DNA of 64,000 nt from Hanamia caeni (GCF_003721595.1 NZ_RJJR01000002.1:434001-498000); one strand, 5' to 3'. Positions 28,627 to 38,008 are shown, counted from the first letter of the stretch. Notes: generated by a model not told the origin, from the sequence alone. Translations and numbers: made by a program.

Positions 28627-29760
28627 ATGAAGCCAATTAAAGAACGTTTTTTAGCATTAGACGTTTTCAGGGGAATGACAATTTGTTTTATGATAATTGT
28701 TAATACGCCGGGCAGCGGAGCAAGCCCTTATGCTCCGCTGGAACACGCTACCTGGTTTGGATTTACTCCAACGGATCTTGTGTTTCCATCATTCTTATTT
28801 GCGGTGGGCAATGCCATGAGCTTTTCACAAAGCAAATACAAGCTAATCAGCAATGGAGCTTTTTTAAAGAAAATCGTTAAGAGAACTATTTTGATTTTTT
28901 TAATAGGCTACCTGATGTATTGGTTTCCGTTTTTTAATTTGGATGCACATGGCCATATCACCGCAGCGCCGATGAGCCATACCCGCATTATGGGCGTTTT
29001 GCAACGTATAGCTTTATGTTATTTTTTTGGTTCGCTGATAGTTCAATACTTGTCAAAAGATAAGGTGATTCTGGTAAGTGTTATTCTTCTGGTCGGCTAT
29101 TGGTTCATTCTACTTGCTTTCGGCGACGCCAACCAGCCTTACAGCATGATCGGAAATGCAGGAAACTATTTTGATAAATTTCTGATGGGTAATGATCATT
29201 TGTATCACGGCGAAGGCATTCCTTTTGACCCGGAAGGCTGGTTAAGCACCATTTCGGCGATCGTGAATGTGGTGATAGGATTTTTAGCCGGAAAGTTCAT
29301 CCAGGAAAAAGGAAAGACTTTCGAATGCCTTGCAAAACTATTGCTTGCCGGAGCCCTGTTAATTTTTATTGCACTGTGCTGGAATCTTGTTTTTCCGATA
29401 GGAAAAAAATTGTGGACAAGCCCATTTGTTTTACTAACCTCCGGAATTGATTTAATCTGGATTTCGGCACTTGTTTATATTATTGAGATGAGCAAGCGAA
29501 AAGTTGTTAGATGGACTGAATTCTTTATGATTTTTGGTAGAAATCCGCTGTTCATTTATGTACTGTCTGAAATCTTTGTGGTGATTCTCTTTATGATTCC
29601 GATTGGCAGGGAAAGCTTATTTGGATTTGTAAATACACATTTTTTCCAGTTAATTGCACCGGGCCCCTTTGGCTCATTTCTTTTTGCTATAACGTTTATG
29701 CTGTTTTGCTGGAGCATAGGCTGGTGGCTTAATAAGAAGAGAATATATGTGAAGGTGTGA
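28627..29760 (+). CDS. HGSNAT/DUF5009-family membrane acyltransferase
   Basis: 377 residues with about ten hydrophobic segments. The N-terminus ERFLALDVFRGMTICFMIIVNTPG and the following HATWFGFTPTDLVFPSFLFAVG carry the histidine and aspartate typical of the heparan-alpha-glucosaminide N-acetyltransferase (DUF5009) family. Family members move acetyl groups across the membrane onto sugar amines. In Bacteroidota such genes often accompany glycan-degrading loci, but none is seen here. C-terminus GWWLNKKRIYVKV is cytoplasmic-like. Family firm, substrate unknown. Confidence 0.82.
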   Translation: MKPIKERFLALDVFRGMTICFMIIVNTPGSGASPYAPLEHATWFGFTPTDLVFPSFLFAVGNAMSFSQSKYKLISNGAFLKKIVKRTILIFLIGYLMYWFPFFNLDAHGHITAAPMSHTRIMGVLQRIALCYFFGSLIVQYLSKDKVILVSVILLVGYWFILLAFGDANQPYSMIGNAGNYFDKFLMGNDHLYHGEGIPFDPEGWLSTISAIVNVVIGFLAGKFIQEKGKTFECLAKLLLAGALLIFIALCWNLVFPIGKKLWTSPFVLLTSGIDLIWISALVYIIEMSKRKVVRWTEFFMIFGRNPLFIYVLSEIFVVILFMIPIGRESLFGFVNTHFFQLIAPGPFGSFLFAITFMLFCWSIGWWLNKKRIYVKV

Positions 29761-29771
29761 TGCTGAAGATT

Positions 29772-29803
29772 GGTAGTAAAGCAATAAAAAAGCAAGATTT
29801 TTT
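29772..29803 (-). repeat. Dispersed intergenic repeat, copy 7
   Basis: Minus strand: AAAAATCTTGCTTTTTTATT then GCTTTACTACC. Between convergent genes (acyltransferase and small membrane protein). Confidence 0.7.
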
Positions 29804-29838
29804 GCTCCGAATATTTTTAGGAAAATTTTTCTATTTAA

Positions 29839-30036
29839 TTATAATTCATCCTCAGGCTTTTTGTCAAAAGACATTAGTATCATTATGATAGCAAAAACAA
29901 TGAAAAAAATTGAACTGTACCTGTTTACTTCCGGATGTTCGGCACTTGGGCTCACGATGCTGTAAATCAATAATAATATACCAACAGCAAGAAAAAAAAT
30001 ACCAATTACGAAGCGGAGATCAAAAAATTTTTTCAT
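29839..30036 (-). CDS. Small two-helix membrane protein
   Basis: 65 residues: MKKFFDLR, a first membrane helix (about 9-28, VIGIFFLAVGILLLIYSIV), a short polar loop (SPSAEHPEVNRY), a second helix (about 41-57, SIFFIVFAIIMILM) and a charged tail FDKKPEDEL. It lies 17 nt after the sodium symporter gene on the same strand and may be a small subunit or partner of it, as small helical proteins often pair with SSS symporters. That link is only positional. Confidence 0.7.
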   Translation of the reverse strand: MKKFFDLRFVIGIFFLAVGILLLIYSIVSPSAEHPEVNRYSSIFFIVFAIIMILMSFDKKPEDEL

Positions 30037-30053
30037 CAGTTATATTATTCTTT

Positions 30054-31706
30054 TTAATAAAAAATGATATTTAATAATAACGTAACCACTAAAACGATAA
30101 TGGCGAGCCATAAGGGATTTTTGTACCACACACGGTTTTTGTCCTGTTGCCTGGGCGTAAGGCTATAAACTAAACCCACCAACTGATTTTCGGGCTTTCT
30201 TTCAGTGAATAAGCTGATAAGATAAGTAACAACCAGGCAAACGGTAAATGCTATCCACGCTATGTTAAAAGCCTGGCTGGTTCCGGAATAAAAAGTATGA
30301 AGATTGGCTATCGTTCCTCCTTTGCCTTCAGCCATGGTGAGCGAGTAGGTGAGCGCCGCTGTAGCAGTGCCTGATAACAATCCCCAGAAAGCGCCATTTG
30401 ATGTGCATTTTTTCCAAAACATTCCCAACAAAAAGGTGGCAAATAACGGCGCGTTCACAAAACTGAACACCAATTGCAGTAAGTCCATGATGCTGTTAAA
30501 GCCCCGTGCGACGTAGGCTGTAAGAATAGATAACAAAATCCCGATGACGGTAGTGGCCTTTCCTACATTTAAATAATGTTTTTCACTTGCGTCAGGCTTA
30601 ATGTGGCTCTGGTACAAGTCATAAGTAAATACAGTATTGAACGCTGTAACATTTCCTGCCATCCCAGACATAAAAGAAGCGATGAGCGCCGTAATGCCTA
30701 CTCCTAAAATGCCGCTGGGATATAGCTTTGAGAGCAGCAGCGGAAGCACCATATTATAATCCGTTTGGCCATTTATATTTTTAGGAAGTTCAAATCCCGA
30801 ATATTGCTTTTGCAAAGCCAATAAAAGAATGCCTGGTACAATAACAATTAGCGGCATAAAAATCTTAGGCATTGCGGCAATGATTGGCGTTCTCCTGGCA
30901 TCATTCAGATTATGGGAAATCATTGCCCGCTGTACTACCAGGAAGTCTGTACACCAATATCCAAATGCCAGTACGAAACCGAGACCGAATATTAAGCTAA
31001 ATGCATCGGTTCCCATCGGGTTGGCCGCGGGGTTACTCATTCCTTTCCATAAATGTAGCTTAGCATTTTCAACATTTGCTAAAATCCCATCCAGGCCACC
31101 TGCCTGGTGAAAGCCAATAAATACCAGCGGCGCAATTCCTAAAACTATGAGAAAAAATTGAAGTACTTCATTATAAACCGCGCTTGTTAATCCACCCAAA
31201 AATGTATACGCCAACACAATGCCGGCAGCCACCCAGATAGACACATTAAAATCCCATCCCAAAATGGTTTGCATCAGCATGGCCAGTGCATATAAGGAAA
31301 TGCCGGAAGAAAAAATGGTCATAGCCGCAAAAGTGAACGCATTGAAAGTTCTGGTCTTTTCATCAAAACGGAGTTTTAAATATTCAGGGACACTCCTGGC
31401 CTTGCTTCCATAATAAAACGGCATCATAAAAAGGCCGAGAAAAACCATTGCAAAAACGGCGCCGAGCCAATAAAAATGGGCCGTGTATAAACCGTATTTT
31501 GCCCCGTTGGCCGCCATGCCCAGCACCTCCTGCGCGCCGAGGTTTGCGGAAATAAACGCGAGGCTCGTTATCCAAAGCGGGATGTTTCGTCCGCTCATTA
31601 AGAAATCACTGGCAGTCTTAATTTTTTTCTTTAATAAAAATCCAATGCCAATTACAAAAAGAAAATAAATTCCGATAATGAGGTAATCTATCAATTGTAA
31701 TTTCAT
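30054..31706 (-). CDS. Sodium:solute symporter (SSS family, SGLT-like)
   Basis: 550 residues with about 14 membrane helices. N-terminal DYLIIGIYFLFVIGIGFLL and the conserved DFLMSGRNIPLWITSLAFISANLGAQE correspond to helices 1-2 and the sodium site of SSS proteins. GARSVPEYLKLRFDEKTR is the usual loop 3 (here GSKARSVPEYL). FNTVFTYDLYQ and the region around GFVLAFGYWCTDFLVVQRAM are typical of the sugar-type (SGLT) branch. Probably sodium-coupled uptake of a sugar or related compound; the substrate cannot be fixed. A small membrane protein gene follows. Confidence 0.9.
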   Translation of the reverse strand: MKLQLIDYLIIGIYFLFVIGIGFLLKKKIKTASDFLMSGRNIPLWITSLAFISANLGAQEVLGMAANGAKYGLYTAHFYWLGAVFAMVFLGLFMMPFYYGSKARSVPEYLKLRFDEKTRTFNAFTFAAMTIFSSGISLYALAMLMQTILGWDFNVSIWVAAGIVLAYTFLGGLTSAVYNEVLQFFLIVLGIAPLVFIGFHQAGGLDGILANVENAKLHLWKGMSNPAANPMGTDAFSLIFGLGFVLAFGYWCTDFLVVQRAMISHNLNDARRTPIIAAMPKIFMPLIVIVPGILLLALQKQYSGFELPKNINGQTDYNMVLPLLLSKLYPSGILGVGITALIASFMSGMAGNVTAFNTVFTYDLYQSHIKPDASEKHYLNVGKATTVIGILLSILTAYVARGFNSIMDLLQLVFSFVNAPLFATFLLGMFWKKCTSNGAFWGLLSGTATAALTYSLTMAEGKGGTIANLHTFYSGTSQAFNIAWIAFTVCLVVTYLISLFTERKPENQLVGLVYSLTPRQQDKNRVWYKNPLWLAIIVLVVTLLLNIIFY

Positions 31707-31859
31707 AAAGCGATATACGTTTTTTCGATGGTCAAGAGAGCATAAATGTAATAGAAAAAAGGAATTAAATTTTTAAATCAGGCTGAAAGAGTAAATCAAT
31801 AAATATTGCACAATTATTTTTGGCAGTTTTTGCATTGGTGGAAAGCTTACAATATCTTC

Positions 31860-32381
31860 TTAAATATTTAAATAAACATCCAGTAATCCTTCGGGCAGAT
31901 TCACATACAGCTTCCTGTTTTTTGTATCAATTTTTTCTAAAGAATTTTCATGAACAGGAACCAACACTTCTTTGCCGTCCATTAATATTCTGCACAACAC
32001 CTGGTGAGGCTGTTCTACCACTTCAAGCACTTCGCCAAGTTCTTTTTTATTATCAACAACCGTAAAGCCCAGGAATGAAATAGGAGAAGTTTTAGCAGCA
32101 AACTTTTTAAACGCAGGCTCGTCAAGCCACACTTCTTTTTTTATTAAAGTTCGTGCCTTCTCTTTTGAATCAATTCCTTCTACAGACACAAATATTTCAC
32201 TATCATTTTTAATTTTTGTGGATGTAATAAAATAAGGCAGAAATGAATTTCTACTTTCTTCAATAAAAAAAACGCCTAATCCATCAAGACTGGTTTTTTT
32301 TCCAAGATGATGCTGAAGAATTAATTGCCCGTTTGTACCAAAGGTAGCTGCCAGTTTTCCTATTTTGAAATATTCATTCAT
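31860..32381 (-). CDS. rimM: 16S rRNA processing protein RimM
   Basis: Assembly factor for the head of the 30S ribosomal subunit. The start is ATG 32381 (MNEYFKIGKLAATFG): the TTG three codons upstream lies inside the promoter box. 173 residues: RimM N-terminal barrel (FKIGKLAATFGTNGQLILQHHL, KEKARTLIKKEVWLDE) and C-terminal PRC-barrel (FLGFTVVDNKKELGEV, PVHENSLEKIDTKNRKLYVNLPEGLLDVY). The usual neighbours rpsP, trmD and rplS are absent, so the gene is on its own here. Confidence 0.92.
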   Translation of the reverse strand: MNEYFKIGKLAATFGTNGQLILQHHLGKKTSLDGLGVFFIEESRNSFLPYFITSTKIKNDSEIFVSVEGIDSKEKARTLIKKEVWLDEPAFKKFAAKTSPISFLGFTVVDNKKELGEVLEVVEQPHQVLCRILMDGKEVLVPVHENSLEKIDTKNRKLYVNLPEGLLDVYLNI

Positions 32382-32387
32382 TGCCTG

Positions 32388-32395
32388 CAAAAATA
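32388..32395 (-). promoter_or_regulatory. -7 box (TATTTTTG) of rimM
   Basis: TATTTTTG followed by 6 nt (CAGGCA) and ATG, with a second in-frame-shifted ATGA overlap; the third leaderless-looking start in the window. It decides the rimM start. Confidence 0.55.
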
Positions 32396-32728
32396 GGCAG
32401 ATTGCTGAAGGACGGTGAGGAAATTATTTAATTTTAGACGAGGCAGAAACTTTTATCTCATTATTAGGAAATACCCGATGGACAAAAAGGAAAGGCTAAA
32501 AATCGGCATTGTGAGTATTCTGTATAACATTTATCCAACTCTGTTGCAGCAATATATCCGCCTTAGATTGGGTAGATTTCGCAATAGAGAAAGCATGCTG
32601 CCAGTGAACCTAGAAATATTTAAGATTTTTTATTTTGGTAAAGACATAAAAAAACGTGAACGCGGGTTAATACGTTCACGTTCAGCTAACATCTGATCTT
32701 TCTTATGACAAAAACTAACTTATGAAAT
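32391..32728. other. 338-bp intergenic region between rimM and sigA
   Basis: Holds the rimM promoter on its left edge and the sigA terminator near its right edge. A 93-codon plus-strand frame (32415-32696) runs straight through the terminator stem and has no family resemblance, so I do not call it a gene. Confidence 0.6.
32645..32682 (-). terminator. Intrinsic terminator of the sigma-factor gene
   Basis: Perfect 10-bp stem (AACGTGAACG / CGTTCACGTT, loop of about 10 nt) followed on the minus strand by a run of seven T. Lies 50-80 nt after the sigA stop. Confidence 0.88.
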
Positions 32729-33604
32729 TTATACCCCCATATAGTCTCTTAAAAGATGGGAGCCTGCGCAGGTCTGAAGCTTTTTGAGCGCCTGGTCTTT
32801 TATTTGCCTCACCCGTTCCCTGGTAAGGTTATATCTTTCGCCGAGGTCCTCAAGGCTCAGGGGATTATCTATACCAATTCCGTAATAATAGCAGATAACT
32901 TCTCTCTGGCGCGGCGACAATAATGATAATGACCTTTCCAATTCTTTTGTTAGAGAATCTTTGAACATAATCTTCTTATCGGCGCTTTCAGCATTTGAAT
33001 TTACCAATACATCAATGAGCGTGGATTCTTCGCCCTCGCTTAATGGCGAATCCATACTCAGGTGCCGGGCGGCTACATTCATGGTGGCTGAGATTTCTTC
33101 CATATCTACTTTAAGATAGCTGGCTAATTCTTCTACGCTAGGCGGCCGCTCAAATTCCTGTTCCAAATGTGAATAAGCATGGCTGATTCTTTTCGTCAGG
33201 CCTACTTTATTTAACGGCAACCTTACAATCCTTGATTGTTCTGCCAGCGCCTGCATAATGCTTTGACGAATCCACCATACTCCATAAGAAATGAACTTGA
33301 AACCGCGGGTTTCATCAAATTTGTGCGCTGCTTTAATGAGGCCTAAGTTGCCTTCATTTATAAGATCAGGAAGCGTTAGCCCCTGGTTTTGATATTGCTT
33401 GGCCACAGAAACCACAAAACGGAGATTGGCTTTGGTAAGCTTATCTAAAGCTTTTTGATCGCCAGCTTTTATTTGCTTTGCCAGCCTGACTTCTTCTTCA
33501 GGAGTCACCATTTCTACCCGGCTTATTTCCTGTAAATATTTTTCCAGGCTTTCGCTTTCGCGGTTGGTAATAGACTTTGTAATCTTTAATTGACGCAAAC
33601 TCAT
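32729..33604 (-). CDS. Primary RNA polymerase sigma factor (SigA/RpoD type)
   Basis: Start at ATG 33604 ([13 protein letters not shown]), matching the conserved Bacteroidota N-terminus; the longer frame from 33676 adds 24 residues with no homology. 291 residues, short because region 1.1 and the non-conserved insert are missing, as is usual in this phylum. Region 1.2: [22 protein letters not shown]. Region 2: [27 protein letters not shown] and [21 protein letters not shown]. Region 4: [15 protein letters not shown] and [18 protein letters not shown]. This factor reads the TTTG / TAnnTTTG promoters seen in the window. Confidence 0.95.
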   Translation of the reverse strand: MSLRQLKITKSITNRESESLEKYLQEISRVEMVTPEEEVRLAKQIKAGDQKALDKLTKANLRFVVSVAKQYQNQGLTLPDLINEGNLGLIKAAHKFDETRGFKFISYGVWWIRQSIMQALAEQSRIVRLPLNKVGLTKRISHAYSHLEQEFERPPSVEELASYLKVDMEEISATMNVAARHLSMDSPLSEGEESTLIDVLVNSNAESADKKIMFKDSLTKELERSLSLLSPRQREVICYYYGIGIDNPLSLEDLGERYNLTRERVRQIKDQALKKLQTCAGSHLLRDYMGV

Positions 33605-33829
33605 GAAGTGATTATTTAAAATGTTAAAACAAACAAGGTTTAATTGAATGTTTTTTGTACAATAATCAACGTTCACTTTGCTTCTTAAAGTATGTAGAAA
33701 AAGAATATTATTTCATTCCCGGTATAAAATATGTTTTTTTTAAAATTAATTATTAAAAAAAATGACAAATATGGCTTGTTAGTTAATTTATTTTCTATTA
33801 TTGCAGATAATGACTTTATCAATATTAAG

Positions 33830-34213
33830 ATGAGTAAAAAAATACAATATACTGTCGAGTACCCTGTAAGATGTTCACCAGCCATTTTATATGAGTTCCT
33901 TTCTACATCCTCGGGTTTGCAGGAATGGTTTGCTGATAAAGTAGAAGATGAAGGAGATCTGTTTAGCTTTTCGTGGTCAGGAGGAGCGGCAGAAGAAGCA
34001 AAGGTTTTGGAAACTGAGGAAAATAAGTTTATAAAGTTTCATTGGTTAGATTCACCCGAAGAAGAATTTTTTCAATTTAGCATAGAAAAATCTGAAGTTA
34101 CCAATCAAACAATTTTGGTGATTAGTGATTTTGCAGAAAAGAAAGAAATTAAAGATCAAAGCCAGCTTTGGGAAACGCAGGTTAAAGATCTGTTTCACAG
34201 GCTGGGAAGCTGA
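33830..34213 (+). CDS. START-like (SRPBCC-fold) domain protein
   Basis: Start at ATG 33830 (MSKKIQYTVEYPV); the frame is open further upstream but without family resemblance. 127 residues, single SRPBCC/START-like fold: VRCSPAILYEFLSTSSGLQEWFA is the usual first helix and strand, SFSWSGGAAEEAKVLETEENKFIKFHWLD the central sheet, and the long C-terminal helix ends VKDLFHRLGS. Conserved small protein of Bacteroidota, related to AHSA1-type proteins, with a hydrophobic cavity and unknown ligand. Its 3' end overlaps the convergent downstream gene by 32 bases. Confidence 0.78.
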   Translation: MSKKIQYTVEYPVRCSPAILYEFLSTSSGLQEWFADKVEDEGDLFSFSWSGGAAEEAKVLETEENKFIKFHWLDSPEEEFFQFSIEKSEVTNQTILVISDFAEKKEIKDQSQLWETQVKDLFHRLGS

Positions 34214-34817
34214 TTTGAATAAAACGGATAATTTCTTCGAATCCGTTTTCCAGGAACTCAAAAGTAGAATTCCATTCTGTTAAGGCGGTTTTTTTAGCGA
34301 TTTTTAGAAAAAATTTGCTGCGCAGCTTTGCAATTTCATCTTCACTTAATTCACTAATTTCAACAAAGTTATCTTCTTCAAAATGATGTTCCCATTGATC
34401 ATTATGAACTGAGATCCAAAATTTTTTTTCCCGGAGAAAAAGAATTCCCTCATCAAAATTTGACATCTTATCCAGATGTTTCCCGGAAATGTGTAACGAC
34501 ACACTAAAAAAATTTCCCCACCAAAACATGGTTCTTACTGCCAAAATATTTTCCTTGCTGAAAGATGCTGGATAATCTAATATGGCATAAGGCAACCCTC
34601 TATAATTTTCACCTTTAGAAATTTTACCTCCCGGCTTTTGCCAGATTGCAGGCAAAGACTCTTTTTCTCTTATCACCACTTTTTTAAAATGATGATGCAG
34701 ATTTCCGAGGATTTGATACACTTTTTTAAGTATTAATTGTTTTGTAAAAATCCATTCGGTGTTATTTACCAATTCCATTTCGCGTTTTGAAAGCTGTATT
34801 TTTGCTGCTTCATTCAT
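34182..34817 (-). CDS. Conserved hypothetical protein, 211 residues
   Basis: No motif that I recognise. Soluble, rich in Phe, Trp, Glu and Lys, with segments such as AIWQKPGGKISKGENYRGLPYAILDYPASF, TMFWWGNFFSVSLHISGKHLD and FLREKKFWISVHNDQWEHHFEEDNF. These suggest a mixed alpha/beta protein with an aromatic core, no signal peptide and no membrane segment. The 3' end overlaps the START-like gene by 32 bases in convergent orientation, so the two could affect each other by antisense transcription. Coding is supported by length, codon use and its fit between its neighbours. Function unknown. Confidence 0.6.
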   Translation of the reverse strand: MNEAAKIQLSKREMELVNNTEWIFTKQLILKKVYQILGNLHHHFKKVVIREKESLPAIWQKPGGKISKGENYRGLPYAILDYPASFSKENILAVRTMFWWGNFFSVSLHISGKHLDKMSNFDEGILFLREKKFWISVHNDQWEHHFEEDNFVEISELSEDEIAKLRSKFFLKIAKKTALTEWNSTFEFLENGFEEIIRFIQISFPACETDL

Positions 34818-34860
34818 TTTTGAAAATTACAACAAAACACTTAAGGCCGGATTACATTAC

Positions 34861-36336
34861 ATGTTCAAAAAACTTGATAAATTAATATTAAAAGCCTTTG
34901 TGGGGCCTTTTATTGCCACATTTTTTATTACGCTGTTTGTGTTTATGATGCAAATTCTGTGGAAATATATTGACGACCTGGTAGGGAAAGGATTAGATAT
35001 ATTGACGCTGATTGAATTTTTAATTTATGCAAGCGCTACACTTGTTACGCTTGCCATGCCTATATCCATTTTAATTTCTTCTATCATGACCTTTGGGAAG
35101 CTAGGAGAAAATTTTGAGCTCGTTGCCATTAAGTCTTCCGGAATATCTTTATTGCGTTTTATGCAGCCATTATTTTTGGTTTCAATCCTGCTTTCGGGCG
35201 TGGCATTTTTGTTTGCCAATTATATTGCGCCGGTCGCTAATTTAAAATTTGCAGTGATCTATCACGATATTTATGAAAAAAGCCCGGCGTTTGATTTGAA
35301 GGATGGCGTTTTTTATAACGGGTTCCAGGGATTTTCAATTAAAGTAGATAAAAAAGACAACGACAGAAGTACGCTTCATAAAGTGCTTATTTATGAACAA
35401 ACCAACAGCATCCAGGATAATACTATAATTTCTGAGGGTGGAAAAATGTCTGTTACCACCAACAAAAAATTTCTCCAGTTCCAACTGGTAAATGGCAACC
35501 GTTACCAGGAAAATGGAAATTTTAATTATAAAGAGAATGAATTTATCGATCTGCGCTTTAAAGAATATGACAAGCTTTTTGACTTGAGCCAGTTGAATCT
35601 TCAAAAGACATCAGACAGTCTTTTCATGAATAATATCCGCATGAAAACGATGCGCCAGCTAAATGTGGATCTTGATTCGCTAAAGCAGGTTCCTGATTCT
35701 TTATATAAGCGAAATTTATCAGAACTTTCTTCCTACGTGCGATATTCAAGGTATAAGGATAGTGCGGTAACTAAAAAGCAAATTTCTTCCTTTGAGGAAA
35801 AAATGCCTGAAAAAAAAGTTGACTCATTTGATGTACTGATACCCGATTCTTTACAATCATCCGTTTTTGACCAAACTATAAACCAGGTAAATAATACGCG
35901 CAATTTATTGGAGGCTTCCGTTTCAGACTATAAAGCCCAGCAATCAGACTTCACGCAACACCAGATAGAATGGCACAAAAAGCTATCAATGTCTGTGGCA
36001 TGCCTCGTATTATTTTTTATTGGTGCTCCGTTAGGTTCTATTATTCGCAAAGGCGGTCTGGGCATGCCTTTGGTAATGGCACTGCTGTTCTTTATGATTT
36101 TTTACCTGCTCAATATTTTTGGAGAAAAATTTACTAAAGATCATGTGATGCCACCCATTATAGGCATGTGGCTGCCAGTGATCATTTTGTCGCCGGTAGG
36201 ATTTTTCCTCACCTATAAGGCCATGCACGATTCACAGTTATTTAATAAGGAATATTATTACAGGCTATTTAAAAATTTAAAGTCAAGGGGAAGTTGGATA
36301 AAGGGAATATTTAATCTGCAAAAATCCGCAACGTAG
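34861..36336 (+). CDS. LptF/LptG-family permease (lipopolysaccharide export)
   Basis: Inner-membrane YjgP/YjgQ-family protein, half of the LptFG channel that with LptB pulls LPS from the membrane to the LptC/A/D bridge. ATG 34861 (MFKKLDKLILKAFVGPFIATF) is the start; the upstream in-frame region overlaps the divergent gene and lacks homology. 491 residues, longer than the about 360 of enteric LptF/G because the periplasmic region between the third and fourth helix (about 130-385) is enlarged and polar. N-terminal helices have FITLFVFMMQILWKYIDDLVGKG; the C-terminal helices have LFFIGAPLGSIIRKGGLGMP, the family signature. The partner gene is not adjacent. Confidence 0.88.
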   Translation: MFKKLDKLILKAFVGPFIATFFITLFVFMMQILWKYIDDLVGKGLDILTLIEFLIYASATLVTLAMPISILISSIMTFGKLGENFELVAIKSSGISLLRFMQPLFLVSILLSGVAFLFANYIAPVANLKFAVIYHDIYEKSPAFDLKDGVFYNGFQGFSIKVDKKDNDRSTLHKVLIYEQTNSIQDNTIISEGGKMSVTTNKKFLQFQLVNGNRYQENGNFNYKENEFIDLRFKEYDKLFDLSQLNLQKTSDSLFMNNIRMKTMRQLNVDLDSLKQVPDSLYKRNLSELSSYVRYSRYKDSAVTKKQISSFEEKMPEKKVDSFDVLIPDSLQSSVFDQTINQVNNTRNLLEASVSDYKAQQSDFTQHQIEWHKKLSMSVACLVLFFIGAPLGSIIRKGGLGMPLVMALLFFMIFYLLNIFGEKFTKDHVMPPIIGMWLPVIILSPVGFFLTYKAMHDSQLFNKEYYYRLFKNLKSRGSWIKGIFNLQKSAT

Positions 36337-36370
36337 CGAAAAAATAGTGAGAGGCTCTTCCTAAATTGTC

Positions 36371-36421
36371 TCAGCCTTTGTATAGAGGCTACCATTTGAT
36401 AGCAACTAAAACAAAGGCTGA
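36371..36421. other. 51-nt intergenic hairpin without a T-run
   Basis: Perfect 11-bp outer stem (TCAGCCTTTGT / ACAAAGGCTGA), then an inner TAG/CTA stem pair interrupted by a symmetric internal loop, 8-nt apical loop. Lies 35 nt after the LptF/G gene and 160 nt before the M20 gene. Neither strand has a terminator T-run. Confidence 0.5.
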
Positions 36422-36580
36422 TAAATTGAAAAGCAATCTGGTGCAAATGTAAAGAATACCAACATTCAAATCCAAATATTTTATAATGATTTTTTTGAGA
36501 TTTTGGTAATTATCTTTCTTCTAACATATCCTTTTAAAAAAGATTTATATTCGTAAACCCCGATTAAAAAATAATGAATC

Positions 36581-37960
36581 ATGAAAGAATGGAAAGAATA
36601 CCAGGAAAAAAATAAAGACAGATTTTTGAACGAGATGATGGAGCTGTTACGGATTCCATCTGTTAGCGCCAAAAAAGAACATACAGAAGATATGGCTAAA
36701 TGTGCAGAAGCCGTAATGAAAAGCTTGTTGTCGGCAGGCGCTGATTCTGCCCGCGTGATGCAGACTGATGGATTTCCCGTAGTGTATGCGGAGAAAATAA
36801 TTGATAAGAATAAACCTACTGTTTTGGTATATGGCCATTATGATGTGCAGCCCCCCGAGCCACTGGAATTGTGGAACAGCCAGCCTTTTGAGCCCGTGAT
36901 TAAAGACGGAAAAGTTTTTGCCCGGGGTTCTGCAGATGATAAAGGCCAGTTTTTTATGCATGTGAAGGCCATGGAAGTAATGGCAAAAACGAATTCACTT
37001 TCCACCAATATTAAATTCATCATTGAAGGAGAAGAGGAAGTGGGTTCACCCAACCTTGGCAAATTTGTTGAAAAAAATAAAGAACTATTAAAAGCGGATG
37101 TAATCCTTATCAGCGATAGTTCGATGTTGAGCATGCAAAATCCTTCGCTCGATATTGGTGTTCGCGGGCTTTCTTATATTGAAGTAGAAGTGACAGGTCC
37201 GGGCCGGGATCTTCATAGTGGCACTTATGGCGGCGCTGTGGCTAATCCCATTACGGTTTTGGCAAAAATGATTGCAAGCTGCCATGATGAGAATAATCAT
37301 GTTACTATTCCCGGGTTTTATGATGATGTGGTCCAGGTTTCTGAACAGGAGAGAAGCTTAATGAACAAGGCGCCATTTAGCGAAGCGGATTATTTAAAAG
37401 AAACAGGTGCAAAAGAAACCTGGGGAGAGAAAGGATATACGACTATCGAAAGAACCGGTATAAGGCCTACATTGGAACTGAATGGCGTTTGGGGAGGCTA
37501 CCAAGGTGAAGGCGCTAAAACAGTTTTGCCTTCAAAAGCCACGGCCAAGATTTCTGCACGCCTGGTTCCCAACCAGGATTCTGAAAAAATAACTCAAAAG
37601 CTACTTGCCTATTTCCAATCGATTGCTCCTTCTTCAGTCACGGTAAAGGCTTTTAGCCATCATGGAGGAGAGCCCTATCTCACTCCCATTGATAGTATCG
37701 GGTATAAAGCGGCCTCGCGCGCTATTGAAACTACTTTCGGAAAATCTCCGGTGCCGGTAAGAGGCGGTGGAAGCATTCCGATTTGCACTATTCTGGAAAG
37801 AGTATTGAATGTGAAAATCGTATTTATGGGTTTTGGCCTGGATAGCGACAATCTTCATTCACCCAATGAAAAATATGGTATCGAAAATTTCAACAAGGGC
37901 ATCGAAACCATTCCCTATTTCCATAAATATTTCGCGGAACTGAGCAATCAAAAATCCTGA
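36581..37960 (+). CDS. M20-family dipeptidase
   Basis: Zinc dipeptidase related to carnosinases and PepV, 459 residues, cytoplasmic (no signal peptide). Metal ligands: His86 and Asp88 in VYGHYDVQP, the bridging Asp in GSADDKGQ, the general base and ligand in IEGEEEVGSPN, Asp in SDSSM, and the final His in NLHSPNEKYGIENF. The lid (dimerisation) domain is about 195-360. A TATATTCG element (one base off the -7 consensus) lies about 25 nt upstream. It probably hydrolyses dipeptides taken up or released by secreted peptidases such as the S9 enzyme at 15-17 kb. Confidence 0.92.
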   Translation: MKEWKEYQEKNKDRFLNEMMELLRIPSVSAKKEHTEDMAKCAEAVMKSLLSAGADSARVMQTDGFPVVYAEKIIDKNKPTVLVYGHYDVQPPEPLELWNSQPFEPVIKDGKVFARGSADDKGQFFMHVKAMEVMAKTNSLSTNIKFIIEGEEEVGSPNLGKFVEKNKELLKADVILISDSSMLSMQNPSLDIGVRGLSYIEVEVTGPGRDLHSGTYGGAVANPITVLAKMIASCHDENNHVTIPGFYDDVVQVSEQERSLMNKAPFSEADYLKETGAKETWGEKGYTTIERTGIRPTLELNGVWGGYQGEGAKTVLPSKATAKISARLVPNQDSEKITQKLLAYFQSIAPSSVTVKAFSHHGGEPYLTPIDSIGYKAASRAIETTFGKSPVPVRGGGSIPICTILERVLNVKIVFMGFGLDSDNLHSPNEKYGIENFNKGIETIPYFHKYFAELSNQKS

Positions 37961-37964
37961 AAAT

Positions 37965-37994
37965 AAAAATCCGGTTTATTTATCCTTTTACTGC
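37965..37994 (+). repeat. Dispersed intergenic repeat, copy 8
   Basis: AAAAATCCGGTTTATTTATC then CTTTTACTGC. Between convergent M20 and MBL genes, 4 nt after the M20 stop. Confidence 0.72.
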
Positions 37995-38008
37995 AAAGAG
38001 ATTACAGT

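Noticed and set aside
32415..32696. 93-codon plus-strand frame between rimM and sigA
   Set aside because: Reads through the sigA terminator stem and shows no family resemblance.
34759..34860. N-terminal extension of the LptF/G gene
   Set aside because: Overlaps the start of the divergent gene and encodes no signal or homology; ATG 34861 gives the family N-terminus.
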